This document shows positions 11,537-22,299 of a DNA stretch of 64,000 bases, piece by piece. The stretch is from contig NZ_LS991952.1 in assembly GCF_900476085.1 (NCBI RefSeq), positions 806,001 to 870,000 of the forward strand, in the 5' to 3' direction. Each line of letters opens with the position of its first letter. Position 1 is the stretch's first letter. Position numbers and translations under genes: made by a program. A model generated the notes under the pieces. It made no database searches. It saw nothing but the letters and a program-made list of their open reading frames with translations, and was not told the origin of the DNA. This DNA comes from Mycoplasmoides gallisepticum. Lineage in GTDB: Bacteria; Bacillota_I; Bacilli_A; Mycoplasmatales; Mycoplasmoidaceae.

Positions 11537-13285
11537 TTAAGAAAGCACAATTTGATTTTGCTTAGCTGCTTGCTTCATCTTATTTAACAAGATGATCTGG
11601 TTAGTTAAACACTCTTCATACAAACCATTATCAAACAAGCGTTTTCTAAAATCAGAAACGAAGTTTTTGATCTCAACTGATTCATAAATGTATTTATGTA
11701 AGAACATAAATGTGTGTTCACATAACTCTTTCAAAGCAACTTGTTTGATACTGGTTTTCAGAGCTTCTAAAAAGTTTGCTTCCATCTTTTGGTGTAACTG
11801 ATCAAACTTGTTAATATTCTCTTTATAGTTTTTATTCAGATTTTGTTCTAATTCAACTAACTGATTAATATTATCTGAGATTAGTTTGTACAGTTTGTCA
11901 TTTTTTAGTTCGTTAGCTTGATAATAGTTTTTAATCATGACAAACTGTAGTTTTAGATTGTTTGTATTAAATAAGAAGTTTTCATAAGCAGCAATATTAT
12001 CAAGAATTGTTTTAACTAAGACCTCTAAACTCTCATTTAATTTGGTTGCGTTATTAGCGATATTGCTGATTAAAAATAAGTAATCTTTATGACTTAACTT
12101 TTTTTGGTTTTCTTCATTAATTTCATTGATCATTAGTTTTAATTGATCAGATTTAAAACTTAGTTTTCTAATCTGTTCTAATAAGATATGATCTTTTTCA
12201 AAATTAACGATGAATATCGTTAATTTATCTTTCAGTTGTTCGAAGTTTTTTAAATAATGATCGATTCAGTATTTAAATGCTTGATAGATTACTGCAATCG
12301 TATTCTTAGATTTAGTTTCTAGTTCTAACTCGGTTTTAAGGGGCTCGATCAGATTAAACTTATCAGCTAGCAACATTTGAGCTTGCTTAAAGTTGCGTTG
12401 CATTAATAGTCGGTGAACTGTTTGTAGATCTTTATTCGTATATTTAATGATCGTGTTAATCTTTTGTTTCTTTTCTTCGGTAAAGTTTGGATCTTGAACT
12501 AACAAACCAAAAGAATAATAGATATCTTCAATAAAGTATTTTAATCTTACCCTTAATTTGTTTAGAACAAAGTAAGTCTTTGCCATCTTAATTAGTGCTG
12601 GTAAATTTTTTAACCAGTGCTCGATGATCGCAATTAGCCGGTTGTTTAGTAATTTCGTGGCAGACTCTTCTAAATGAAACAAACAACTTGAAAAACTATT
12701 AACCATTCTTAATAGTTCTTCATTATCAAATGTTGGTAAAATATATTTTTCTAAAAACTTAATCAGATTATCAAACAGTTCTTTAAAACTAACGATTAGT
12801 TCAGATGAGTGATTCTTATAACCTGAGATATCTCCTTTGATTTGGGTAAACGAACGATCCAACATCTCGATCTTATCCAGGTATAAATTAATCTGCTTAG
12901 TTGCTTGTTTAACGCACTTAAAATCAAAGTGATAATCAAAATTACATAACTCGTTAATCGGTTCATAAACCGAATTGATCTGTTCACGATAGTAATTATT
13001 GAACTTATTAACGTATTGAACAACGTGTTTTAACCCAGTTTGGTCATTAGCTAATTTTGCTAATCTTTGAATTGTTAAATTGTAGTTTTTTGCCGATAAA
13101 ACATTATATTTTTCTCGAAACTTATAGTTTTTATTAACTGATCTTCGCACCTTAATAAAAATCACAAAATAGATAGCATACAAAACAACTACAACAGTAG
13201 CTATTACTGCTAACACAATAATTAAGATTGATTGTGTACTAAGTGATGATTGCGTACTAAGTGATTTTAATGTGTCCGGATTCAT
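11537..13285 (-). CDS. EzrA-like membrane-anchored coiled-coil protein
   Basis: A 582-residue protein when UGA at 12266-12268 is read as Trp. A short Ser/Thr/Gln N-terminus leads into one strong transmembrane helix (about residues 19-47), then a basic stretch (KVRRSVNKNYK), then about 530 residues of helical, coiled-coil-like sequence. This one-pass plus long-coil architecture and length match EzrA, the Bacillus septation ring regulator (about 560 residues). Related mycoplasmas are often annotated this way. Sequence identity is too low to call by eye, so the name is inference. It lies 10 bases downstream of gatB and upstream of ruvA. Confidence 0.65.
13231..13266. repeat. 18-base tandem duplication within the EzrA-like gene
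   Basis: Two adjacent 18-base copies (13231-13248 and 13249-13266) differ at two positions. In the protein they give the doubled SLSTQS at the N-terminus, before the membrane helix. Its length keeps frame, so it is a recent in-frame duplication. Confidence 0.8.
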
Positions 13286-13295
13286 CTAATAAAAT

Positions 13296-14720
13296 CTATC
13301 TATGTTTTTGAATTAAATCAGTCAATACTTTAATACTAACATTTGGGTTGGCTTGTCCGTTGGTTTTTTTCATCAACAAACCAATTAATAATTTTTCCAC
13401 CCGTTCTTTTCGTTGATCATAATCTTTTAAGATCGCAAGATTCTCAAGCACGATTGGTTCTAATAACGCAATGATCTCTTGTTCATCTTTGATCTGTTTC
13501 ATCTTTAAGCGATCTACAATCTCTGCAACCGTTTCATCAGTTTTAATAATCTCATCTAAAACCACTTTAGCTTGTTTTTGGTTTAAATCTTCACTTTTAA
13601 CCAAAACTAAAAGGTCGGTTAAATTATCAAACCATTTGGGATTAATCAGTTCTAATTGCAACTTTTGCTTATTAATTCGACCCATAAATTCGATTAATAA
13701 TCATTTACTAACAAAAGCTAGATCATTAATTCTTTGATTGATCTCATTAATCTTTTGGTATAAAAAGAAATTGTCTAATAGCAGTTCAACAAACTGTTGA
13801 TCTACTCCTTCAGATAACAGTTTGCTTTCTAACTCTTTAATATTAAAAACTTGGATCTGATCAACTTCAGATAAGAACTGTTGATCAAGATTAATCCCAA
13901 TAATGTTTGGTTCGAACATATAGCGATAATCAATCGCATTAGTTTTCTCACGCATGAAAACTGTTTGGTTTAATTGATCATCATAACGCATCGTTGCTTG
14001 CACAACCTTTTTGTTTGACAATAACAACTCTTGTTGGCGTGAGATCTCAAAATTAATTGCTTTTTCAACATTGTTGATTGAATTAATGTTTTTGATTTCA
14101 ACTCTGGTTCCATAGTTTGGTGCACCCATTGGTCGAATTGAAACATTAACATCAACACGCATCGAACCTTCTTCTAATTTAGCATCACTAATATCATTAA
14201 AGATTAAGATTCTTCTTAGATTGGTGAGATATTCTTTAACTTCTTTCCCACTATCAAAAACTGGATCAGTAACGATCTCAATTAATGGTGAACCAGCACG
14301 GTTGTAATCTAATAAGATATGGTTATCTTCATTCAGTTGTTTAGCCGTATCTTCTTCAATATGAAAACGTTGGATCGGAACTCTTTTATTTGAGATATCA
14401 AGATACCCATTAGTAGCAATCGGGTGGTGCTGTTGGGTAATCTGATAACCTTTAGGTAGATCTTGATAAAAGTAGTTCTTTCGATCAAACCGTAGGTGAT
14501 GATCAACGTTTTGCATATTTAAAGCTTTAGCTAACACTAAAGCTTTCTTTACAACAAACCCATTTGGTTCAGGCATCGTTCCGGGTAAACCTAGATCAAT
14601 TGGGTGAACGTTAATATTAGGATCTGATCTGTGGGAGTTTGCTGATGGTGAAAACATTTTAGTTTTGGAATTGATCACAACATGAACTTCAATTCCAATG
14701 ATTGGTTGAAAATTATGCAT
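13296..14720 (-). CDS. gatB: Glutamyl-tRNA(Gln) amidotransferase subunit B
   Basis: A 474-residue GatB, which binds misacylated Glu-tRNA(Gln) and completes Gln-tRNA(Gln) synthesis with GatA and GatC. The N-terminus [17 protein letters not shown] and the catalytic core signatures [19 protein letters not shown] and [13 protein letters not shown] are present. A C-terminal YqeY-like tail (residues about 345-474) follows the UGA-Trp at 13701-13703. The start ATG at 14718-14720 is preceded by a good GGAGGAAA ribosome site and overlaps the end of gatA (ATGCATAA). The upstream in-frame ATG at 14735 is part of that ribosome site, so I reject it. Confidence 0.96.
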
Positions 14721-16161
14721 TAATGTTTCCTCCATTCTTATCTAATTCAGTTTCAATCAGATAAGCAGTTTTAATGATTAGATCATCATTAAACTGGTTT
14801 GAAACTAAATTTAATCCCACGGTTAGATTATCACGATTCTTAATCATTGGAATTGTGATTGAAGGGTGACCACCAAAGTTAGCTATTGATAAGAAATCAT
14901 CAATTAAATTCGTATCAGCTAACCGTTGTTTGTAATCTTCAATTGCAGCTGCAAAATTACTAGCACCTAAACCAAAGACAACATCAACATCTTTCTTAGA
15001 TTGTTCAAAATGATCAACGATCATTCTTCGCGCTTTTTGCGCTTTTTTAAATAGTGGTTCGTAGTTTTCAGCTAACGTGATGTAAGCTCCGATCGTAAAC
15101 CGTCTTTTGATCTGGTTACCCAATAGTTTCGTTCTTGCATTAATCACTTTTTGTTCATAACTTTCACCCTCAACTTTTTCACCAAACGGAATACCTGTTA
15201 AGTTAGCATAACAACTGTTAGCTTCAGGAAAACTTAAGATCTGATAGGTTGGTAAAACAGCTTTTAATAATTCGATATCAAACTCAAGTTCGACAATCTC
15301 AAACTTATTAGTTTTATATAAGAAGTCAATTACCTTCTTCCATGCTGTTAAGATATCTTCATACATGTAAAGTTCTAAGTTCTTATAATAACCTAATCTG
15401 ATCTTTTTCTGATTAAGGTCTGGTTCTAATAGGTGGTTTAATAAGCTCTTAGAACGCTTTTGTGAGGTAAAATCCTTGGGATCAAACTGACTTAGTGCGT
15501 CTGTGACAATTGCTACATCAGTAACGTTTCTAGTAAAGATAGCAACATGGTCCATTGATGGCGCATATGGATATACCCCATATCTTGAGATTGATCCATA
15601 AGTTGGTTTGAACCCAACGATTCCCACTAAACTAGCTGGACGACGAACAGAGTCACCTGTATCAGTAGCCACACTAAAAACAACCGAGTTATTAGCCACA
15701 CTAATCGCGCTACCAGAAGATGAACCTCCAGGTGCATATTTCTTAGAGATCGGGTGGTGGGTATAACCAAACCCAGAATACAACCCAGTTCCACCTAACC
15801 CAAACTCATCCATATTAACTTTAGCAACCATCAACGCGTTTAGGTTTTCTAAAATCTTGTAAACGGTTGCATCATATGGGGGAATATAATGTTCAAGAAA
15901 TCTTGAACCACCAGTAGTAGTAATCCCTTTAGTTGAGATATTATCTTTTAAACTATATGGAATATAAGCCAACAAGGAGTTATTAACTAAATTATGGTCA
16001 AAGTTATTAACTTTCTCATTGACTCTTTGTTCATTAACATATAAATAAGCGTTAGTTCAATGATACTTATTGATTAATTTAAGTGAATCTTTAACTAACT
16101 GATCAGGGGTAATTTCTTTTTTTCTTAGTTGCGTATTAAACTTTAAGATATCTGATTTCAT
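14713..16161 (-). CDS. gatA: Glutamyl-tRNA(Gln) amidotransferase subunit A
   Basis: A 482-residue amidase-signature protein that releases ammonia from glutamine for tRNA-dependent amidation. The catalytic Lys is in PYSLKDN; the cis-Ser region is [15 protein letters not shown]; the nucleophile Ser is in [13 protein letters not shown]. The Gly/Ser segment is followed by [20 protein letters not shown], typical of GatA. The start at 16159-16161 restores the family length. It lies 3 bases after gatC and overlaps gatB. Confidence 0.96.
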
Positions 16162-16164
16162 AGT

Positions 16165-16440
16165 TTATACTTTCACGAAGTCTCCTAAAGTTTCCTTAGC
16201 GGTTTTTTGAGCGATCTTTTGATCAGCTTGATAAACGTCACGATCATCCCTTAACTTATTTGAACTATTCGAAATCGGATAGTTCATTGCTTTGACATTA
16301 CTTGTATCAAGCTTTTCAATCTGCTTAAAGTTACTTAAAATATCTTCAAACTCAACTTGAAGTTTTTCTAGTTGTGCATCATCTAGTTCAAACATCACTA
16401 ACCGTGATAGTTTTTTTAGATCGTCTTTATTGATTTTCAT
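16165..16440 (-). CDS. gatC: GatC as a separate product from an internal start
   Basis: The 91 residues from the ATG at 16438-16440 match stand-alone GatC, the small subunit that wraps around GatA and stabilises the amidotransferase. Helix KINKDDLKKLSRLVMFEL and the C-terminal segment with LRDDRDV are typical. A purine-rich stretch with five Gs (AAGAAGGGGGCAAC) lies just before the ATG and could serve as a ribosome site. It is nested in the longer frame 16165-17541, so this entry is an alternative reading of the same DNA. gatA follows 3 bases after its stop. Confidence 0.7.
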   Translation of the reverse strand: MKINKDDLKKLSRLVMFELDDAQLEKLQVEFEDILSNFKQIEKLDTSNVKAMNYPISNSSNKLRDDRDVYQADQKIAQKTAKETLGDFVKV

Positions 16441-17541
16441 GTTGCCCCCTTCTTTTCTACTAGTTCAATGTTTAACAAATAATGGTGTATTAAGATCTTC
16501 AGTTAATTCATCCTCATAGTTATATTTCATGATTGGTTGGATGATCATAATTACGGGAAAGATCACGACGATATCAATCATGAATAATGCTGGATTAGCA
16601 ATCAATCTGATTGAGATTCAAAACGCATAAGGTTGACCTGTAATCTCCTTATCAAAGATCGGTAAGAAGAATAAGTTAACCAACACCGCATTCACTCCAG
16701 CTAGTACAACTAATGAACTTAATGAAGAGTACCAATTTTGCTTAGCATCGATCGTAATAATATTCTTATGGTTGGAATGAATCTGGCGTTTGTGCACAAA
16801 CCCACTTAATGAATAAGCATTATTAGGTGTGGTTAACTTATAGATTAAAAAAGTAATCCAGATAAATGCGATAATTCCGATCCCAAAACCTAGAATAATC
16901 CAAGTAAATACCACAGATGAGATCTTAGTTTGGCTCACCCCTGGGATTGATAGATCAAACCCACCATTTATTCTGATCTCAGGCATACTGGTAATTAAAA
17001 AGATCGTTAATAAAAAGCTAGCTATTACCAATAAACTTAAATAAACTGATAATGAGAAGTTGCGGTACTTCGAATATTTTGAAGTCGTAAGTAATGATCT
17101 AATCATTCCAGCTAACATCCCTGTTAGGATCGCAACTACGAAATATCCATAATGGAAAAATCCAGCTGATAGCGTTACGGCTAATAGATCAATAATGATC
17201 CCTGAGATCATCCCAATGATCGGTCCAAATAATAAACCTGAGATCTTAACTAAGATCGTTTCAATTGAAACTCTAGTCCCAGGATAAACCCTAAATAAGA
17301 TTGAAGCTAAACCACCAGTTATCGCGCTAATTAATAAGATGATCGCTACTGCGATAGCAATTACCATCGCAATATTGGTCATACCGATTACTGAAAATCG
17401 GGGGATTGTGTAATAACGCTTTTTACGAAAGAGGTAGTAATACAGCTTCTTAGTTAAAGATAAAACAAGTACCAACCCAACAATGATTGCAAAAAGAACC
17501 ATAGCAAACGAACTTGATGGTCGGATAAATGATTCTGTCAT
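16165..17541 (-). CDS. gatC: ECF transporter S-like membrane protein in frame with GatC
   Basis: A single open frame of 458 codons under the mycoplasma code. Residues 1-330 have about six hydrophobic helices and resemble substrate-binding S components of energy-coupling factor transporters (for example GLLFGPIIGMISGIIIDLL). After UGA-Trp (16618-16620) comes a short hydrophobic then charged linker. A second UGA-Trp (H-W-T-S, near 16466) follows, and at residue 368 the frame runs into a complete GatC domain with no stop between them. So either a fusion is made, or two proteins come from one frame through the internal ATG at 16440. I recall GatC of M. genitalium and M. pneumoniae being annotated as similarly long, which would make the fusion conserved; this needs checking. 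Confidence 0.75.
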
Positions 17542-17594
17542 AACGCTTTTTTGTCTATTTGATATTATAAATTACATTATTTATTCTGCTTAAC

Positions 17595-18272
17595 TCATTG
17601 TATGAGTTGTTCGTTCTTAGTTTTAAGCAGTTCGTTAATCAGATTAAAGTGGTTATTGTTAAAGAATTGTTTGGCACTAAAAAAGCTAGGATGAGCTGAT
17701 TTTAGTACGTGTTTTAGTTGGTAAGGTTCTAAAAATCCTTGGGCTTTCTTTCCCCAAAGCACAAAGACTGGTTGAGTTTGGTTTTCTAACAACTTAAGAA
17801 TCAAAAACTTGATTAATTCTTCCCAACCCAGATTTTGATCACTTAACGGATTTTGTTTTTTTACAGTTAAGATCGTGTTGATTAATAACACCCCTTGGTT
17901 AGCCCAGCTTTTTAACGAATAATCAAAATCATCAAGTTGTTGTTCATCTAACTTTAGGTTATTGATTAATTCCTTAATAATGTTTCTTAATGAGACAGGT
18001 GGATTATTATTATCAACCCCAAAAGCTAAGCCATTGGCTTTTTTAAGATCAGCATACGGATCTTGACCAATGATTACAACTTTAGTTTCTTGGTAATCAA
18101 AAAAGTTAAAGGCATTAAAAATTAACTCCTTTTTAGGAATTAATTCATTCTTTTCACTTCTATTTTTGATCAATTGATCTAATTGGTGATAAATTGTTTT
18201 GTGCGTAGCAAAAAATTGGTTAATTAGATCTTTCCAATTAGTTTGAATCTCACCAATAAGTTGTTCTAACAT
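17595..18272 (-). CDS. ung: Uracil-DNA glycosylase
   Basis: A 225-residue family 1 uracil-DNA glycosylase that starts base-excision repair of uracil. The water-activating motif GQDPY is at residues 69-73, with catalytic Asp71. The uracil-binding region NGLAFGV follows, then LLINTILTV and the leucine loop HPSFFSAKQFF containing the catalytic His. Two variations stand out: the His that usually follows GQDPY is Ala here, and HPSPLS is HPSFFS. It lies 5 bases downstream of the lipoprotein gene, between dnaB and the gat genes. Confidence 0.94.
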   Translation of the reverse strand: MLEQLIGEIQTNWKDLINQFFATHKTIYHQLDQLIKNRSEKNELIPKKELIFNAFNFFDYQETKVVIIGQDPYADLKKANGLAFGVDNNNPPVSLRNIIKELINNLKLDEQQLDDFDYSLKSWANQGVLLINTILTVKKQNPLSDQNLGWEELIKFLILKLLENQTQPVFVLWGKKAQGFLEPYQLKHVLKSAHPSFFSAKQFFNNNHFNLINELLKTKNEQLIQ

Positions 18273-18277
18273 TAGGT

Positions 18278-19837
18278 TTAGTTAGTAGCTGGTGAAGTTG
18301 GCATTTCGTTATTAGTGCTACTAGCCATCTCACCGTTCATTTGACCATTCATATCACCAGTCATATTATTTGCCATACCAACGTTCATTTCGGTATTCAT
18401 ATCACTAGCTGGTGGAGTGGTTACCGCCTTAATCTCAGGATCATTATTAGGTACCACTAAATCGATCTTTGAATAGTTTTCAACTTGAGTCAACTTATTA
18501 AAATACCAATTATAATAAGTGGTTAAATTAGCACCAAACGCATTGTTATCAACAACGTCGTTTTGATTAATTATTCTAAAGTGAGTACTACTTAATAAAT
18601 TAAAGAATAAACCAGTATTTTGACGGATATTACTAATCTGATTAGTTAGGGTATCTGTATTAACGTTTTCTGTGTTAGCATACTGATCAGCTGTCAAGAT
18701 CTTAGATAGATCAACTAATTGGTTAGTTCATTCTTGTTTAAAACCAACTCTTTGATCTTTTAGATCACCCGATTGATAAACTAAATTATTCGGATTAGAT
18801 AAGATTCCTAATGGAATAATACTATCAATCGCAGTTGGTCTAATTACATAATCAGCTGGATTAGTTGATTGGCTAGGGTTTGTTGTGTTGCTAGCTCTTT
18901 GTTCAACATTGTATCTCACAACCACACCAAGATCATTAAGTTTTAAATTAAATACTGGAGCAGTTAATTTGGTGTTGTAGATTGATTGAAATTTATTAGC
19001 TAACGCTTGGAATCTTACATCACTGGTTGATGTAATATAAGCATCCCTGGTTGGGGCAACATCACCATTTAATCCAACGATATAATAAGCAAATGAGATA
19101 TTAATATTTGAAAGGACAAATAACTTCGTTAAGTAGTTTGAGGTATTTAATAAGTTATCAGTCATAATCTCATTTGCATTTAGTTGGTAATCAACATTGT
19201 AAGCTCTTGGATCATAAATCGCGCTTTTTGCACTTAATTCAGGGGTTAATTCCTTAAATTCAAACTTAAGATCAATCGGGGTAAAAATGTAATTATCTGT
19301 TTCATTACCAGTTAATAACCCGTTTGCCATCGATTCATAAAATGAACGAAGCACACCAGCTTGATTTGCTTCAGTTGGTAATAAATTAGTTGCTCAGTTA
19401 TCTAATTTATTAACTTCTAGATAGTTATATAAGTTACTAGAATAATGGATAGCTGGTAAACTAATCGAGTTTAAAATCGATATGAAAGCTTGATTATAAA
19501 ACAACTTAAATGTTAGATCGATTGAGCTATCATTGTTATTAACAAAGGTTGGGGTGTTATTACTATCATAAGATCCAACAGCATATGAGAAATTATTGAA
19601 CAAGCTCTTTTGATTAGGGTTATTAGCTTGTTGGGTTGGTTGTCTGATTTCGTTTTGGTTCCAACCTAGATAAACAACTTCTTTAGCTGAAGTTTTGGGA
19701 TTCTGTGGATCTTTTAAGATATCTAAAAACTTCGAATAAGTCATATTATTCCGTCTGAAAACAGCAGACGAACATGAACTTAATGCAACTGTACTAGCTA
19801 ATACTAGCGTTGGAACTAATAGGATTTTTTTCTTCAT
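18278..19837 (-). CDS. Lipoprotein with Met/Asn-rich tail
   Basis: A 519-residue lipoprotein (UGA read as Trp) of unknown function. The signal ends at lipobox ALSS-C (about residue 22). The body is beta-rich with many Asn and Asp. The last 45 residues or so are low complexity, with repeated M-N-G units (MTGDMNGQMNGEM). A related unit occurs in the BMP lipoprotein at 3589-5343. Its place between dnaB and ung corresponds to lipoprotein genes at the same place in M. genitalium, as I recall that gene order. It is 2 bases from dnaB, so co-transcription with replication genes is likely. Confidence 0.85.
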
Positions 19838-19839
19838 TA

Positions 19840-21459
19840 TTAATTTTGATCCTCTAAGAATTTAGAATGCTCTTTATCAAATACAAACTTAACTTGTCCA
19901 GTTGGCCCTGAACGGTTTTTAGCGATGTGCATGACCACATCGATTTTATTTTCCACTTCTTGGAAATCTTCTTCATTCTGTTTCTTATTTAATGTTGAAG
20001 AATGAATGAAGATAACGATATCAGCATCTTGTTCGATACTTCCACTTTCTCTTAAGTCTGATAAGATCGGAATTGAATCAGCGCCCTTGCGCTCTTCAAT
20101 TCTTCTAGATAATTGCGCAAGCGCAATTACTGGAACATTATATTGTTTGGCAATTCGTTTTAAACTCCCAGAGATATAACCAATTGCTTCGTGTCGTGAA
20201 CGGTTTTTACTACTATCTAAATCGTCTGTACTGATTAATTGTAAGTAGTCAACAACAATTAATCGAGGTAATTTTTTAATACTAGCTAAATAGTGTAAAT
20301 CGTTATAAATTGTCTTAATTGATGTTTGGGGTGAAGAATTAATGAATAAAGGTAATTCTCTTAATTCATTAATTCCTTCAGCAAACTGCCTGTAGTTCTT
20401 TTGACGTTTAATATAAACTTCAAGCGCGTTTGATAATTTAAAACTAACAGTTGAATGCAAACTTCCCAACCGCGATAAGATCTCATCTGCATTCATTTCA
20501 ATCGAATAGAACAAGCAGATCTCATCTTCTTTGTTAGTATCAAAATCTTCGTGATCAGCTTCTCTTTGAAGTTTCAAAGATTTTAATTCTTGAGCTAAAT
20601 TGTATAAGATGTTGATTGCAAAAGCAGTTTTTCCACGTCCTGGACGTGCTGCTATTACTAATAAGTTTCCTGGCACCAAACCACTAAGATACTTATCTAA
20701 ACCTGGATAACCGGTTGAATAAATATTATTATGTTTATTAATAACAAGGTTATTAATTTTTTCTAGAAAACTATCTGCAATCTTATCGATTGAATCTAGA
20801 TCGGTTTGAATCGAACGATTAACGATCTCGTTAATCTGTTTTTCAAATTTAATTAATGGCATCAATGGGCCATTAAGATTTTTATTATCAAAATTAACTT
20901 CTTGAGTGAAGTCATAAGATAAATAAAATACCGATCTGAACTTGCTGTGTTCAACAAATGACTTTAAGTATTTTGCAAAGTTATCTGGACTGATATTTGA
21001 GTGTGCTCTGATATAAGAACACACTTCGTTTAATGAATCTAACTCTTTATTTTCTAAAGTGAAGTTTTCATTAATCCAAGATTGGATACTATCAATTGAA
21101 CCATCAGTTTCACCTAGATATAGATCAGTAGTTAAACACTTAAAAATGTAACGATTAATCCCTGTAAAATCAGAACCATCTAAAATTCTTCTAGCCATCT
21201 CATAACCTTGAATTCGGTGTACAAGACAACTAAGAACTAGAAGTTCTAACCGGTAACATTTATAGAAAAATAGCTGATTTTTCTTATAAAGTTCGTTTTG
21301 AGCTGGATTAAAAGTAGCGATATTTTTACTATAAATATCGCTAAAGCTTTCAATCTCACTAGCAATAGCTAATTCTTCATCTTCTATAATGTCAGAATCA
21401 TCATTACTGTCGTATTCAATTTCATCATCTAATGATTGGTTAAATTGATTGATCAACAT
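19840..21459 (-). CDS. dnaB: Replicative DNA helicase DnaB
   Basis: A 539-residue hexameric replicative helicase. An acidic N-terminal extension (residues 1-45, many Asp/Glu) precedes the DnaB N-terminal domain. The RecA-like motor follows: Walker A AARPGRGKTAFA, H2 region CLFYSIEMNADEIL, Walker B LIVVDYLQLI, and motif IALAQLSRRIEERKG, then LSDLRESGSIEQDADIV and the closing Arg region KNRSGPTGQVKFVFD. It follows rplI by 3 bases in the conserved rpsF-ssb-rpsR-rplI-dnaB order. The acidic leader is not typical of most DnaB proteins. Confidence 0.97.
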   Translation of the reverse strand: MLINQFNQSLDDEIEYDSNDDSDIIEDEELAIASEIESFSDIYSKNIATFNPAQNELYKKNQLFFYKCYRLELLVLSCLVHRIQGYEMARRILDGSDFTGINRYIFKCLTTDLYLGETDGSIDSIQSWINENFTLENKELDSLNEVCSYIRAHSNISPDNFAKYLKSFVEHSKFRSVFYLSYDFTQEVNFDNKNLNGPLMPLIKFEKQINEIVNRSIQTDLDSIDKIADSFLEKINNLVINKHNNIYSTGYPGLDKYLSGLVPGNLLVIAARPGRGKTAFAINILYNLAQELKSLKLQREADHEDFDTNKEDEICLFYSIEMNADEILSRLGSLHSTVSFKLSNALEVYIKRQKNYRQFAEGINELRELPLFINSSPQTSIKTIYNDLHYLASIKKLPRLIVVDYLQLISTDDLDSSKNRSRHEAIGYISGSLKRIAKQYNVPVIALAQLSRRIEERKGADSIPILSDLRESGSIEQDADIVIFIHSSTLNKKQNEEDFQEVENKIDVVMHIAKNRSGPTGQVKFVFDKEHSKFLEDQN

Positions 21460-21462
21460 GTA

Positions 21463-21906
21463 TTATTGTGCTTTAGATACTTTCACTAAGATCGTTGCGT
21501 GAATCCCTTCAAAAATGTTGATTTTCACACGGTGTTCGCCAATATCTAGTTTCATTTTGCTATCAAGCATATCTTTAGTAACAAAAATGTGTTTTTTACT
21601 TAAATCATCAACGATCTGCTTGAAGCCAATTGTTCCAAACGCTTTATCTTCTTCGTTTGTACGAATATCATATTCTAAAACAACACCTTCAAGTTGTTTG
21701 GCTAAATTCTTAGCTTCTAAAGCTAATAAATCGTGTTGTTCATTGCGCTTAATAACTTTAAGATCTAAACGTTTTTGTCCTCTTTCAGTGTATGGTTCAG
21801 CTAATTTATTTTTAAATAAAAAGTTCTTTGCATAACCATTAGCTACATTAACTACACTATCGGCTTTACCTAAGCTAGGTACATCTTTAAGTAAGATAAC
21901 TTTCAT
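21463..21906 (-). CDS. rplI: 50S ribosomal protein L9
   Basis: A 147-residue L9, the two-domain protein of the large subunit. The N-terminal signature MKVILLKDVPSLGKADSVVN and the family motif NGYAKNFLFKNKLA are followed by the long connecting helix and the C-terminal domain. Length is typical. It sits between rpsR and dnaB. Confidence 0.97.
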   Translation of the reverse strand: MKVILLKDVPSLGKADSVVNVANGYAKNFLFKNKLAEPYTERGQKRLDLKVIKRNEQHDLLALEAKNLAKQLEGVVLEYDIRTNEEDKAFGTIGFKQIVDDLSKKHIFVTKDMLDSKMKLDIGEHRVKINIFEGIHATILVKVSKAQ

Positions 21907-21938
21907 ACTATATCACCTCGTAGTTTTATTTTATAAAA

Positions 21939-22265
21939 TTAATCTTTAACAAAAGGAAGTAAAGCCATAATTCTAGCTTTTTTGATCGCGTTAGAAACGT
22001 GTCTTTGGTGTAAGTTACAGTTTCCTGATTGACGTCTTGAAACGATCTTAGCATAAGAGTTTAAGTTCTTTCTTAAAGTGTTAACGTCTTTGTAATCAAC
22101 TTTTAAGATCCCTTTAGCACAGAAGTGGCAAAGTTTTCTTGAACGACTCTTGTAAAAAGTTTTTCTTTTAGCTCCTTCAACAGAAGACTTAGCACTAGCT
22201 TTTGCAACTTCTTTCTTGTCGTCGCTACTAATATTATTTGCTGGTTGTTTTGTAATATCACTCAT
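21939..22265 (-). CDS. rpsR: 30S ribosomal protein S18
   Basis: A 108-residue S18 with a hydrophilic N-terminal extension of about 35 residues. The conserved core is KLCHFCAKGILKVDYKDV and the following stretch ending SNAIKKARIMALLPF. S18 binds S6 on the 30S platform, and rpsF is in the same operon. Confidence 0.96.
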   Translation of the reverse strand: MSDITKQPANNISSDDKKEVAKASAKSSVEGAKRKTFYKSRSRKLCHFCAKGILKVDYKDVNTLRKNLNSYAKIVSRRQSGNCNLHQRHVSNAIKKARIMALLPFVKD

Positions 22266-22299
22266 GGTGTCTTATCCTTAAAAAATGTCTTGATAATAT

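Noticed and set aside
13685-13701. Apparent splitting of gatB, dnaX, topA, mnmG and many others into pseudogene fragments
   Set aside because: All breaks are UGA codons read as Trp in mycoplasmas; frames are continuous and full length.
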